A stretch of DNA of 64,000 nt. Source: Tiliqua scincoides (Eukaryota; Chordata; Lepidosauria; Squamata; Scincidae). Under the pieces are notes generated by a model that was given only the letters and a program-made list of their open reading frames with translations, was not told the origin of the DNA and did not search any database. The stretch spans positions 94,269,659-94,333,658 of the forward strand of contig NC_089822.1 of assembly GCF_035046505.1 (NCBI RefSeq), given 5' to 3'. Numbering within the stretch: the stretch's first letter is position 1; every line of letters starts with the position of its first letter. This document shows positions 33,288 to 45,470 of this stretch, one piece after another. The position numbers and the translations under genes are program-made.

Positions 33288-34860
33288 ACTAGATGGAGGA
33301 AAGCCTTTCTTTCTAATGCTCACCTACACAAAACCTTCTTGCAAGTACAAAGCATAGCACTCCTTCCTGAAGTACTGTCTTGTTTTTCACATGGGGATGC
33401 ATTCAAAAATGGCACCCAGCACCTGCAATTATATAGTCCACCAGAGAATCTACCACCTCATTTGACTGCATACATTAACCAAGCATGAGAGGCGGACTCA
33501 TTCTGTGGAAGAAACACATATTTATTTTACAGGTTTTTTTTTTTGAAGGCTTGTACTATAACCCAATGCATGGTTTTTGATGAAAGCAAATTCTTCCTTT
33601 CACTACATAATTTTGACATCCTTGTTGCCCCAGACCAAGTTGTTGGAGAAAAGCTGGGAAAGCAAAGAGATGACTGGGTGTCCCCTTCTCTGTTGATCCT
33701 CCAGCAGAGTCCTGGCAGTCCCTTCCTCTGCATGTGTGTTTGCTCCTTCTGGGGCTACTTTCTATTTCTGCAGTCCCTTGTTAAATCCAAATGAAGCTCA
33801 TTTGTGAGCTACCTCATTAGTCCATGTCCACTTGCCTTGATTGATTACAGCTGTGGAGCTAGCCCTGCCCTTCTCAGAGCTGTCAATCAGCTGTCAAAAC
33901 ATGGGAATTGCTGTCAACCCCACATCCTCTGCCTGGTAATCTTCTGATCTTCCATTAAACTGGGTAAAGTGGGGTAAACAACTCTTCACAAAGCTACAAC
34001 TGCCATGGCAGCTACATGGCAAAATAGTGAAACCAGAATACCTTTGTAAGTGCAGACATGCCCCTATGCACTTGCAAAGAACTAAAAGAAAAAGATGAGT
34101 CAGTAAAGTTGAGTAGAACCCCAATCCTAGAAAGGAATATCCTCAACTCTTCATTAAACAGAAACTTTAAAATTTGCCGGACTTGGGTGACAATCTGGTT
34201 TTAACTTTTTTTTTAAGTGACTCTTAACGATTATTTACAGCAGATTTCTTTTTATCTAAAAATGAAATGTTTGTGCCTTGTTTCATAAGGAGATGATCTG
34301 TTTTTGCATGGTGAACAGATGCTTAATTGGTGGCAGAGCAGGAGAGGGAAGAGCAAAGCGAGCAGAATACTAATGGAATGGCTCATCGCTGGCAGGTGAC
34401 TAATGAGTAGTATATCAGGTGTTACTAATAGCTTGGCTCAAATACATGGCAAAGAAATCTGTTCTGCGCTACTTTAAAATATGTTGCACTTCAGATATCA
34501 AAATTTTATTTTTCCACTCCTCAACAAATTGATTGTGGCTAGAGTTGCCAACTGACCTGAAAAAACTCAGCCTAGCCTGCTCTTGGGTCTTTAACAGTAA
34601 GCTTAATTTGCAGAAATTAGCAGGTTATGTTTTTCATGGCTTGGAAACATCATCACCACCTATTAATTGTCTGTGGATCAAGCTGCTGTTAAATGCACTT
34701 CTCTTTACAAAGACATGACTCTACATTTTAACTATATCCTTCTATGTTTTATCTTGGGAGCTTATATATGACTGGATTCAACAAGCTGAAGAAGCTGGAT
34801 GATTTATTGGTCATAATGAATAAAAAATGTATTTTGTATTATTATTGCTTTTTTTTTTTT
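33288..34860. other. No gene recognised
   Basis: AT-rich sequence with no convincing exon, RNA gene or repeat ends. 34250-34480 has higher complexity and could be a conserved non-coding element, but that needs cross-species comparison. Confidence 0.4.
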
Positions 34861-35080
34861 TTTGCGCCAAATGTGTGTGCCACCTTTCCTTCAAAGTGAT
34901 TAGGAAAACTTACCTGGTGTAATCCCCTTTTATCTTCACAATGACACTTTAACATAGTGACTTGCCGAAGACCATCTAGTGAGTGTCATAATTGAAGGGA
35001 ACAAATAGCAGCAAGGTATGAAGCAGAGAGAGAACTTTGGATTGGCACATAACTAGTGCAAAAGATTAAATCCACCTTCT
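34860..35080 (-). mobile_element. Possible old tRNA-derived SINE, reversed
   Basis: 'ccacctttccttcaaagtga', 'tcttcacaatgacac' and 'gacttgccgaagaccat' follow the reversed order of the Sauria SINE body, heavily mutated. A poly-T run at about 34848-34863 would be the tail. Confidence 0.4.
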
Positions 35081-35419
35081 CCTATGCCATGGTCCCAATC
35101 AATTCCCCCCACGCAGTGGCTGCTACTGATAAAAAAAGTATACTGAAACCAACCTCTGTTGAACTAAACAGCACATGAGAACAAATTGCTGTATTCTGCA
35201 AGGCACTTCTTTGGGTAATTACAAAACTCAGTGAGGAATAACTGGGTTTATAGTTTGCAGCTCTGTCTATAGTTGGTAGTTGACTATCCATTTCATGGAC
35301 AGCCTTAAAGAAAGTTAATTGCCAAGGTTAAATTTTTTAAAATAAATTATCAATTAATTAAATGGTCTTCAACCTCTCCAGACCAAGACTCATCTTTAGC
35401 TTCCACCTTCAGCATAATA

Positions 35420-35738
35420 CAGGCGCCCACCGCTTAACAACAGTTTGCTTAATGACAGGCCGCATATATGTGGTCAAAGCACAATAAAGATGCTCTTAAC
35501 GAGGCAATTGTGCCGCTCATAACCTGCAGCAGCATGTCTGTTTACACAAAAGAGAGTCTCTTAACGCAAAGAAGAGGCAATCTATCTCCAGTAGCCTATG
35601 CAGCCAACTAGTGTCTGGTAGGGAGTGTCTGTTTACACAACAAAGGCAATAGATTGGACTGAATGTTCACTTAATGACTAATTGTATAACAAAGGGGATT
35701 GGAGAACATATCCCAGTCGTTAAGTGGTGCACACCTTT
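35420..35738. mobile_element. Tigger/mariner-type element
   Basis: The left end CAGGCGCCCACCGCTTAAC follows TA (35418-35419). The right end 'gtcgttaagtggtgcacacct' is its inverted partner. It is the same family as 18007-18463 by its ends. 'tgtctgtttacacaa' occurs twice inside. Confidence 0.65.
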
Positions 35739-35959
35739 GCCTAACTTATATAACATTTTGCTTTCATTATACAAACACATTCTCTCTCTCTCATTTTCTT
35801 TCTCATCTCTCTTTCTCTCTCCAATTGATAGCCTTGACCTACCAGTCAAAGGCTAGTTCTTTTATTAGCCCAAAAGATCCTCAGACTTGGTCCTACTTTG
35901 CCTCAGTAAGAGATGTCTTGTTACCAGGTTATTATTTATGTAATTTACACTGTTGTCTT

Positions 35960-36910
35960 TAACTGCCGTGACTCTCAAAACAGCTTACAAGAAATAAAAC
36001 ATTACAAAACTGCACAAATGCTACAAAGACCATAAAATCAATGGTCTCCACAGACTCAACGACCTCCAGACCTAACAGAAAGCTTGGTGAAACAAAACAG
36101 TTTTAAACAATTGTATTTTAAAAATGCCAAATGACTGAGGACCCAATCCTACCCAATTTTGAAGTGCCAATGCAGCTGCATTGCAGCCCCAAGATAAAGG
36201 AACAAACAGTTCCTTACCCTGAAGAGGGCTCCATGCCTACCCTATCACCACAAGGTGCAGTGAATGCCCCATTGGCATGGCTGCACCAGTGCTGGAAAGT
36301 TGGATAGGATTGGGCCCTGAGTCTCTCAGGAGAAAGTTCTGGGACTCCAGTGCTTGAAACAGATGCCACCACATTAAATGCCTGCTCCTACTGAATGAAA
36401 ACCTCAACATTGCAGTAGCATTCACCATTCAGTAACATCAGTAAACATTTCCTCACTTTAGTTCTAGGAAGGGGGAAACATGCTGGGAGGCGCTCCCTAA
36501 ATAGCCATGCCTTAGTAGACCATTTAAGGTTTCAAACAGAAACAGCGGCACTTTTCATTAAGGCTGCAAACAAGCCGTTAGCCAATGAAGATATTCAAGA
36601 ATAGGTGTCACATGCAATTAACACCTGACAACTGACCAAAAGTTGGACTACCATTTTCTGCAGCAGCCAAAGCTTTCAAGTTGGTTTCAAAGACAACCTT
36701 CTGTGAAGTGCAGCGCAATAATCAAGCTGAGATTGATGGGAAAAACAGCCACATTTTTCCATTAGTTACAATAGGTAACTGATTCTATACAGGCTTCAGA
36801 TGGTTAAACTCCAAGAAAGTCTGGTGATAATCAAGCTATCAAGATAGGAAAGGTGAATCAACTTCAAGATTAGTCACTGGATGAGTGGGCTTTAGAGAGG
36901 AGTCAAATTA
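35960..36910 (+). mobile_element. Old L2/CR1-type LINE 3' region, carrying a nested miniature element
   Basis: 'gtgactctcaaaacagctta', later 'agtgcagcgcaataatcaag' and 'aactgattctatacaggctt' follow the layout of reptile L2/CR1-type 3' UTRs. The short miniature element at 36138-36317 interrupts it. Identification is from pattern memory. Confidence 0.4.
36138..36317. mobile_element. Short GGGCCCAATCC miniature element, clean copy
   Basis: The left end GGACCCAATCCTACCC and right end GGATAGGATTGGGCCC are near-perfect inverted repeats. TGA on both sides (36135-36137, 36318-36320) is a 3-bp target duplication, which favours a PIF/Harbinger-like mobiliser. Confidence 0.8.
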
Positions 36911-37199
36911 GACTGAAAATGTAAACTAGCTTGGTGTCCACCCACCATCAAATTGGTAACAAGATATTCTTTTCTGGTTGAGAAATAGAAAAGTGATAGA
37001 GCAACTGGCTTCTTACCAGTTTTTCTGCAGTTTGGAGATCTGCCTTTTCAGATTCCTTGACGAATGTTAAAGGATGTTTGATTTAAACACACTCAGAAAC
37101 ACACAGAAAGCTAAAGATAAGGAGAAATGGTCAGAAGCAAATGCATCTTAGATAAAAATTTAAAAAACTGGTTCCTGCTCTGAGGAGAATTTAAAATGG

Positions 37200-37500
37200 T
37201 GTCCACTTGGCCCTAATCAACCAACAGCAAACTGCTTTGGAAGTTTTAAAGCTTATAATGTAGCTGTGTTACTCTTGTACCACTTCTAAACTGTATGTGG
37301 TACTCCCTATCTGGTTGTAACTACTCACTTTCCCCACTGGCAGTCAAGGACCATGTCCTGTACAATCGCTTAGTGTTCTGGAAGGTTCTCTTCATGTTTA
37401 CTGCTATATATGTAATTTCATTATTTCTATTCACGTATAGACCTACGTGCTACCCCAGTGAGTTGCTTTTCCTGATAATAAAGTTTTAACTGGAAGTTAG
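37200..37500. other. Unassigned stretch ending in a poly-A signal
   Basis: It ends 'cctgataataaagtttta'. The compact layout recalls the end of a retroelement, but there are no definable terminal repeats or target duplication. Confidence 0.25.
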
Positions 37501-37836
37501 AAGAGACAGAGAATTGCTATGCGTAACTTTCCTTGTGATATCTAGTTCAACACAAGATGTGACATGACAATATCATGCTATAAATTGTCATGCCCTTGTC
37601 TCATCTCAATGGCTGGTGCTGAGCAACACATAGAGAAATGATGTCACCATGTAAACTTTGTTCAACTGGATGCTATGAAGAAGAGAAGAAAAAGATAGAA
37701 AGGCAGTAGCTCTGTGCCTCTACTTAGCAGTCCAGAGAATGCTGCAGTATGACACTTTTATTGTTTTGAAGCAATTAAACACCAAAACCTGAATCATAAA
37801 ATTTCAGAAATACATGCATGTACCTTGATAAACTTA

Positions 37837-38384
37837 GGGTGCAATCCTATCCTGCGCTGGAACAGGCAAGCCAAGAGGCTTGCACTGTATCCAGCACAGG
37901 ATAGTGACCACAAACAGCTCAGACAGAGGTAAGGGGATATATTTCCCCTTACCTCTGGGTAAGGGCCACTGGTACCTATGGGTCTCCTCGGACTTGCGCC
38001 ACCTCTTGAGGTGGCGCAAGTCCGAGGAGAGCGGAGTGGCTTGGAGCTGCTCTATTCTCCTGGGGGGGGGGTTGGGATCTGGCATAACTGCCAGATCCCA
38101 GCCCCGCCTCCTGCTCTCTGCTTGCCCCCAGGGCTGCCCACCACCCACTCTCCCCCTGCCCAGGAACGCCTCCCTCCCGCCTATCTTTCGTTCTTGCGTT
38201 GGCACATCCAAGCCGACACAAGGTGCTGAGAGGAAGCTGGCATGGAGGCTTCCGTCAGCCTCCGCAGGCCAGTGCTTTTCAGAGCGCCAGCCCAGCTTCC
38301 TCCTGAGGAGGCGCAAACATGGGTTTCCTCCTGGGTCGGTGCAAGGGACTTGCGCCAGCCCAAGTCAAGGGCAGGATTGCACCC
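37837..38384. mobile_element. GC-rich miniature element with perfect internal hairpins (long form)
   Basis: The ends GGGTGCAATCCTAT and GGATTGCACCC are inverted repeats, with TTA on the left and TTC on the right. Inside are a perfect 22-bp inverted repeat with a 2-base spacer (37984-38005 / 38008-38029) and a second hairpin at about 37926-37957 (AGAGGTAAGGGGA / TCCCCTTACCTCT). Long spurious frames on both strands are a by-product of GC content. Confidence 0.8.
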
Positions 38385-39380
38385 TTCGGTTACTTTATCC
38401 TAGGGCAGTCAACTGGCACAGCAGCAGAGCCCCAAATAAAACCCAGTTTTATCCCATTTTGTTTTATTCATATGTGAACATAATGTAGCTACAGATGTTC
38501 AGGCTTCAGCATTTTATGGACAGCAGTTCTGAAAGAGGATAGGGGAGCTTTGTAAGAGACCCATGCCATGATTAGAATGTAAAAGTAAGGCAATAAGGCT
38601 CCAAACTTAATAGGACTTTTTGAGTGTAAAAATCACACTGAAATTGTTACTAGAGGAGAACAGGGAGCCTGGGTAGTAGTTTCATGAGAGAACTACAAAT
38701 GTGCAGTTAAATATATGTTGCATGATGAAAGGCTCCTGTGAACTCAAAGCACCCATCCCCACTGAATCTCAGTTGGCTTTACTGCTTTGGACACGCCAAT
38801 TAGACTCTTTTGGGGCCAATTCTACCTTGTCTCTCCACAAGATACAAATGAATCATTCTATCACTCCCAATGCAGGCACCCAGCAGAGTTACCTATCCTG
38901 AGAAGCTACTGCATGTTGCATCTCAGCCAAGCCAACTGCTCTGGCTTGACCTCTCTTAGTCAGGAGGCACTCTCAAAACAAGTGGCTGGCACAGAACCGC
39001 AGGAGGTGGGCTCCTCCGAGGGTGGGTAATTCATATGCTTTCACACTCTAAAAGAAAAACATTTTGGGACGTAGGAGTGAAGTATGCATCTAATTTTAAT
39101 TCAGAAAACAAGTGTGCCTTCAGAAGTTTGAAAACACTGTACTAGTCTAAAGTGATCTTTGGTGGGCTTCTGTGACAAGTCACGCTCAGGTTGACCAGAT
39201 GCAATGGAGGATGGGGTTCCTTTCATATTCTGTAGAAGAGGTCATGTCCACACAAGCAGCTTCTCTTTTGCACAACACACATCACTTGCCACGCTTCCTC
39301 ACACAAAGCAGTACATTAGCCTGCCTGTGAGGTAAACAAAATGTTATCCCTCAGTGCTTTACCTCCCATTGGTGGAGGTA
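38385..39380. other. No gene recognised
   Basis: Mixed-composition sequence without a recognisable exon, RNA or repeat end. Confidence 0.4.
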
Positions 39381-39676
39381 CTCTTGAAAGCAGGGCCAGC
39401 CCATTCATGAGGCCAACTGAAGAGGTCATTTCAGGCAACAGGTTGGTGGGGAAGCCCATCTCTGTCCACCAACTTGCATCTGCTGCTCCTCTTTCTACTT
39501 CCACTCCCTGGATTAGAAAAGGGAGATAGAGAGGAAGAGGAAATATGGAGGGGAGGAGAGTGTTGAGCAAGAGCACTAGAGAGGGGGAGGAGCAGAGGCT
39601 GGCACATTATTGGGCAAGGGGGGGAAGCATTTGGCAAGCTGCCTGAGGTATTGGGTGGTCTTGGGTCAGCCCTTTC
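39381..39676. mobile_element. Possible hAT-like miniature element
   Basis: CAGGGCCAGCCC at the left and GGGTCAGCCCTT at the right form a short inverted pair. The interior is purine-rich. No clear target duplication. Confidence 0.4.
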
Positions 39677-39889
39677 TCCAGCCAGTACTACTGCAGAAAA
39701 TGAACAACTCATCTCTGGTATCTCTTACGCAACACAACAAAGCCATCTTGAGTCAGTTATCTCCATTAGGGCTGCCTGCTGATTAGTGGAGATTATTAAT
39801 CTGCTAAAAATAAAACATTTTGAACTCTTCAATTCAATTTGAAAAAGACAACTCATGGGATAAATGGTAGGTACTGTTAGGAATGATGC

Positions 39890-40018
39890 AAGGGAGGGCA
39901 CCTGGATGAGGTCTCTTGTTATCTGGTGTGCTCCCTGGGGCATTTGGTGGGCCACTGTGAGATCCAGGAAGCTGGACTAGATGGGCCTATGGCCTGATCC
40001 AGTGGGGCCGTTCTTATA
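39890..40018 (+). mobile_element. CR1 LINE 3' tail
   Basis: 'gatgaggtctcttgttatct', 'ctggactagatgggcc' and 'ttcttata' repeat the 3' end of the 7875 copy in the opposite orientation. Confidence 0.85.
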
Positions 40019-40216
40019 TCTAATCTTGTCATTCTACTGTTCATTCTCTATAGCAAGGGATATAGTTGGACAGTTTCACTTTCTATAATAAACATTTGTG
40101 TGGTATAGTGTGAGGTGGTGTGTGTGTGTGTGTGTGAGAGAGAGATTGAGATTCTGTTTTCTTCCAATCTGACCCCTTTCTTCCTTATACCTTGATACTA
40201 GACTGAACTCGTGAGA

Positions 40217-40412
40217 TTGCATTTGTCTTTTATAACCCAACACTAAAATGGATCATTGTTTTTTCAAATCTTCTTAAGAGAATGGTCATTCCTTTACTTT
40301 TATTGAAGCTGTTTATCTGTAAATTATCTGTAAGTTCTGACCTAGTGTTGCAATCTATTCATTTCTTCTTTCCCAGCATATTGGATAAATGAATTTAGGG
40401 GGACTTCCCTTT
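40217..40412. repeat. Duplicated 190-bp segment, copy A
   Basis: It runs from 'gcatttgtcttttataaccc' to 'gacttccctttg' and matches 44978-45160 in the same orientation, with few substitutions and one internal length difference of about 12 bp ('aaattatctgta' present only here). Confidence 0.85.
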
Positions 40413-40801
40413 GTGTCTGTATCTGAGAACCCATATAATGACCTTAAAACTGGAGCACTTTGATGCTGTCTATGCAAAACTTGGAAGATATGTTCTGTTG
40501 GAGGGGGCCTCAAAGGTTGCAAATTTTGCACAGAGTTCCTGTAAAACCATGAAGTTACAAGCAGGAGAGACTGAGATCGTCCCTTTATTGAGACGAACAA
40601 AAAGAGATGAATCAGCAACAAAGACCAACAATTTTCATGACAGCACAAATGATATTTGAACAGGACCTTTAGATTGAAAGTGAATAAAGAAGTGAGATGA
40701 TTTTTTCTTGGTCACCTTCCGAGAACTTTTCTTCCTTTTATGTAATACAGTACTACACACTATAGGTTAATAGCAAATATTGAATAGATATTTATATAGA
40801 T

Positions 40802-41680
40802 CAGGCGTGGCCAACCCACAGCACACATGCCACTAGTGGCACATGGACACATTCTAAGTGGCATGCACAAAGTTGCCATGTAAATGAAAACCCTGCAGCA
40901 GTTTATGTTTTGCTTGATTTCTTTGCTACTCCTTATACAGCATGCCTCCGAGTTACTAATGCTGCAATAGGTGTACTGGGTGGCCACAACTACTCTGCTT
41001 GATTTGCCCTTGTTGCAAAATGGAGAAAGGCAGGAAAAAAATGGACAGCAGAGAAAGCCAATAGGGTGGACACTCATGAGCTGCATTTCCCTAACTGGTG
41101 GGTCACTCGCTTACCTAAGAAGGCAAGATTGGTGGAGCACTGAAGAGGCAAGGGGCTGGCAGTAGAAGGCAACAGGGTTGAGTGGGACAACCCTGGTTGA
41201 TGGCAAAGATGGTTGGTGAGATCAGCAAAGCCCAGGTGACCCAGCTGATGGAGATACAATCTTCAGGGTAAATCATCTGCAAAGAGATCCTGGCTAAGAT
41301 CATCTTTGTGGACAAGAAGGTGAGCAGGCAAAGGGAGGTTGGACTGTGCAAAAGGGAAAATGAATGTACCTTATATGGACATCGGAATAAGTCCTGCTGG
41401 GCTGGACTAAAAGTCCATGTAGGCTGCCTTTGTGCTTCAACAGCAGTCAGCCAGGTGTCTTTGGAAAGCCCTAAATAGGCAACAGCACTAAATAGGCAAC
41501 TCCCACTCCTGTATTTCTTGCTCTGTCACTTCTGGCACTTGGAGATATACTGCCCTTGAACTTGGAGGCTCTATTAAGCTATTGTGGTAAACGCTAAATG
41601 AGACATTAAGGTGGAGTGGCAAACTGACAATTCTCTACATAAAAAGTTGCACATGGAGTGCTCTGGGTTGGCCACCCCCA
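40802..41680. mobile_element. hAT-type element, 0.88 kb, non-autonomous
   Basis: The left end CAGGCGTGGCCAACCC pairs with the right end GGGTTGGCCACCCC. Flanking 8-mers ATATAGAT (40794-40801) and AAATAGAT (41681-41688) match at 7 of 8. No transposase motif is recognisable inside. Confidence 0.8.
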
Positions 41681-41891
41681 AAATAGATATTTTAATATAG
41701 ATTCAATATTTATATTGAATGCTGTGGAATATTCCTGATAGTGAAATTTAATTTGCCATAAGACCAAGGTAGAAGAAGAAGAATTTCACACCTGTGTAAT
41801 TTGTTTGTGAAATCACTATCATATTATATTGATGTATTTTTTACATTTTAAGCCCTTTGGGTATAGGACTATTAACACATAGGAGAGAACA

Positions 41892-42056
41892 CACTAACAG
41901 CCCAATCTTATGCTTGTCTACTTTGAAGTGAGTCCCATTATAGTCAATGGGACATACTCCCAGGCAAGTGTGGATATATGCTTTTACCTGGGAATAAGTT
42001 TTATTGACCTCAGTGGGACTTACTTCCAAGTAGACTTGCACAGGATTGCGCTATAA
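41892..42056. repeat. Two palindromic elements, head to tail
   Basis: The first unit (about 41892-41975) is plus, with 'agtcccattatagtcaatgg'. The second (about 41978-42056) is minus, with 'acttacttccaagtagact' and 'caggattgcgct'. Confidence 0.8.
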
Positions 42057-43047
42057 TCTATTCTGTTTATGTATGCACTCTGAAAATGAATGAATAAATG
42101 AATGCCATGATATGGCTTTGTCTGAAAGCTTTGGCTCAGACAAACTCATCAAGGAAGTTTCTCTCAATTGTTATTAGCCATGACACCTAAATGGAACCTC
42201 TGTGCTCAGAGGCTGCATACGTTTGGGAACAGACAATAGTCATGACTGTACTGTCATGCCCTGAGCTTTTGGCTGATTGTTATTGAAAACACAAAGTTGC
42301 ACTAGACTGACATTATTCAGGACAACAGATCTTACAACCTGAATTGATTGATTACAATTCATTAATTGATTAATTAATTGAGATTTACCTGTTACAAAAA
42401 TCTTTACTGTTGCTGTCTTTTGGAGATCCTGAAGGAAGAGTGAAATACTTTTCTAAAGGGCATGTTACCACTTTCCTACCACTGCAGGAAAATCCAGCTT
42501 TAATATTTTTTTTCATTCCCATCACAGTAAACATACAATAAGTGTTTGCCCTTAACCTATCAGCTCCACTGACTAAAATGGCTCCCTACTGATTGAACAG
42601 TTTGATGCCCCTGTTGGTTAAAACATACAGCCCTAACTAAGAACCATGGTAGTGCAGGTGAATGGCTTCCTAGCCCCTGCAAACTTTTGAGTAGAAAGCT
42701 CAAAATTTGGCCTCCAAGTATAAATACAGAATGAGAAAAATATAGATTTTTTTTTAAATATAAAAAAGCTGTGCCAAGCCATCTGTGGCTAATGTAAAAA
42801 AAAAGTAAATAGATGATGCATTGTGTACAGTGTGCCATATGAGCCTTCCATCTGTCATAGGGAAAGTCAACACTCCTCTCGATAGTAACTCTCAGTGCTT
42901 AGGAGTACTTGCAGGGTCAAGAAATTTTCCAGAACTTTTGATAGCTGAGCTCTCTCTCCTCTTTCAGATATCATCTTTAGGGACATGCTGCTAAGATCCA
43001 ACCTGAACAGCAATCTTAGGAAGGCAATTCTGAAGATATTTGGAGAG
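42057..43047. other. No gene recognised
   Basis: AT-rich. 'gacacctaaatggaacctct' near 42183 resembles part of a CR1-type 3' UTR; the rest is unassigned. Confidence 0.35.
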
Positions 43048-43320
43048 GTAATGTTGTGGCTTGAGTGCTGGACTGGGGAGATCTGGCTTCCAATCTTCAC
43101 TCAAGTATAAGCTCATTGGGTGACCTTGAGCCAGTTAACACCTCTTGGCCAAACCTACCTCACAGGCTGCTGTGGTGATTAACCCATTTCTGCCCAGCCC
43201 ACAGGTGTACACATTTGATCCCTGTTGCGTACTTGCAACGCTGGACAGGAAATGCAGGGATCAGTGGGAAGAATGCCTTGAACCAACTGAAGGAAAGGTG
43301 GGATGAAAGTAAATAAAATG
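43048..43320 (+). mobile_element. Sauria-type SINE with a nested miniature element
   Basis: Head 'ttgagtgctggactgggga', middle 'gggtgaccttgagccag' and 'ctacctcacaggctgctgtg', and tail 'aaaggtgggatgaaagtaaa' define the SINE. A block at about 43179-43261, with ends 'aacccatttctgcccag' and 'ctggacaggaaatgcaggg' (imperfect inverted repeats), interrupts it. Confidence 0.75.
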
Positions 43321-44009
43321 TGGATTGCAGGCCATACCAAATATACAAAAATGATGTGCAGGTATGAAACAGCCATCATTGACCAAATGTTTTGATAGGA
43401 ATGACAGATCACCCAATATTAACTCAAATGCAATGATTTTTCTCCAAAGGAAGTGGCTCATACATTCAGCTGCAAGTCATCTAGCATGGAGAAGCTGAGG
43501 CATCCACATATTTCTGTGAATCAGACTTAATGGGGGCTTAACAGCTGGATGCCAAGCACAGATTTCACAAGAGCAGACTTTTCTATCACGAATATGCAGC
43601 TATGGAGGAAAGTGTACTAGGGGATTTTTTTTTTTTTTTGCCTTCAAGCAGAGCTTCTCTGGGGAAAAAGTGTGTGTGTGGGGGGGGGGGGATCTAGCTG
43701 ACCTGTTGCTTTTTCCTCTGCTTAGGGACATTCAAAATGGTTCAGAATACATTTGCTACATTGGCCCCCACCAGAGCAGAAACAAAATTCTCTTTCTTAA
43801 AAATTGGATTTTGATGTCAAATTTTGATAACAAAATTTTAAAATTTCTCTATTTTAGGCTTTGACACCTATCTTGATTGGTCCAGAATTTATTAAATGTT
43901 ATTTGCAGGTAAACTGTCAGCTATTGTCAAATGTTGACTTCTGGTGCACATCACTTGGGATATACCGCCATATGCCACTGCTATTTCAAAAGTGGCTGGG
44001 TGCAAAATG

Positions 44010-44147
44010 ATAAGAACATAAGAACAGCCACACTGGATCAGGCCATAGGCCCATCTAGTCCAGCTTCCTGTATCTCACAGCGGCCCACCAAATGCCCCAG
44101 GGAGCACACCAGATAACAAGAGACCTCATCCTGGAGCCCTCCCATGT
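44010..44147 (-). mobile_element. CR1 LINE 3' tail
   Basis: 'gataagaacataagaacagc' through 'gcacaccagataacaagaga' is nearly identical to 7875-8000; identity between these two tails is the highest among the CR1 copies here. Confidence 0.9.
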
Positions 44148-44203
44148 ATGATCAAATACATGCAGAGAATACCCTCCATTTTCACCATCAGCATTAATAA
44201 TAG

Positions 44204-44345
44204 GAGGGGCTGTAGCTCAATGGAAGAGCATTTACTTTGCATATAGAAGGTCCCAGTTTCAATCCCCAGAATCTCCAGGTAGGACAGAGAAAAACTCCTG
44301 CCTAAAAGCCCAGAGAGTTGCCACCAGTCTGTGCTGACAGTACTG
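44204..44345 (+). mobile_element. tRNA-derived SINE (tRNA-Ala-like head)
   Basis: 'ggggctgtagctcaatggaa' carries an A-box-like motif and 'ccagtttcaatccccag' a B-box-like motif. The body 'aaaactcctgcctaaaagcc' follows a widespread reptile SINE. The head departs from a true tRNA cloverleaf and runs on into body sequence, so it is not a tRNA gene. Confidence 0.7.
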
Positions 44346-44496
44346 AGTGATGCACCAGTTAAAGCAGCCTGCTACAACGCACAAAAAAGGAAAGAGCAAA
44401 AAAAGGGGGGGGGAAGATTACATTGGGTTATCAGTTCTGAAATGGCTATGCTCTGTGCACCATAATTAGTTTGCTACGTTATAAAATCACTTAGAA

Positions 44497-44922
44497 AAGG
44501 GGTGCCCAAATCCTGACCTGGGGGCCACTTGCGGCCCTCAGGGACTCCCAATCCGGCCCATGGGGAGTCTCCAGTCTCCAATGACCCTCTGGCCCTCCAG
44601 GGACTTGCTGTAGATGCGACTGCTTCAGAGTAAGGGTGACTGTTCGACCTCTCGCGTGAGCTGTGGGCTGAGGGCTCCCACCACTGCTTGCTGTTTCACA
44701 TCTACAAAGCAGCAGTGGCACCGAAGGAAAGGCTGGCTTTGCTTTGTGCAAGGCCTTTTATAGGCCTTGAGCTATTGCAAGACTTTCATTCATTCATATA
44801 AGTTCCATCTCTAATATATTCATTTATGTAAATTTAAAATGTGAATTAATTCCCCCCCCGGCCCCTGACACAGTGTCAGAGAGATGATGTGGCCCTCCTG
44901 CCAAAACGTTTGGACACCCCTG
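44497..44922. mobile_element. hAT-type miniature element with perfect target duplication
   Basis: The ends AGGGGTGCCCAAA and TTTGGACACCCCT are inverted repeats. ACTTAGAA occurs at 44489-44496 and at 44923-44930, a perfect 8-bp duplication. No coding capacity. Confidence 0.9.
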
Positions 44923-44977
44923 ACTTAGAATGACTTGGAGTTGGGGCCCCCTGGTATTATACTGAGCTTAGAAGTTT

Positions 44978-45160
44978 GCATTTGTCTTTTATAACCCAAC
45001 ACTAAAATGGATCACTGCTTTTTCAAGTCTTCTTAAGAGATTGGTCATTCCTTTACTTTTATTGAAGATGTTTATCTGTATGTTCGGACCTAGTGCTGCA
45101 TTCTTTTCATTTCTTCTTTCTCAGCATATTGGATAAATGAGTTTGGGGGATTTCCCTTTG
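44978..45160. repeat. Duplicated 190-bp segment, copy B
   Basis: Direct repeat of 40217-40412, 4.76 kb away. See copy A. Confidence 0.85.
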
Positions 45161-45470
45161 CTTTTGCTAAAGCAGATCATTTGAAAGTGCTTTCTTTCCA
45201 AAATTGGAGCTATTCCACCTTTTACCAGCACCAGGCGAGGGTGTGTGTGTAAAAGTGTACCCTTTGACTTGATGGTTTATTCTGCTGTGGTTGATTTGCT
45301 TTAAAAAACAGTTTGTAATTAAGATTCAACTGATCCAAAACTACATTCTTCCAATGTTTATTTCTGTTTACTGTTAGATTGTAGTTTGACAGTAATCTGA
45401 GTGCCCATAATTCATCAGATCCAAGATCTAGAAGACTAAGATCCTGTCTAATAACCCAGTCTTAACTAAG

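Noticed and set aside
37200-37500. Solo LTR
   Set aside because: It ends in a poly-A signal but lacks definable TG...CA ends and flanking duplications.
44204-44280. tRNA gene
   Set aside because: A- and B-box-like motifs are present, but the arms do not make a sound cloverleaf and the sequence continues into a SINE body.
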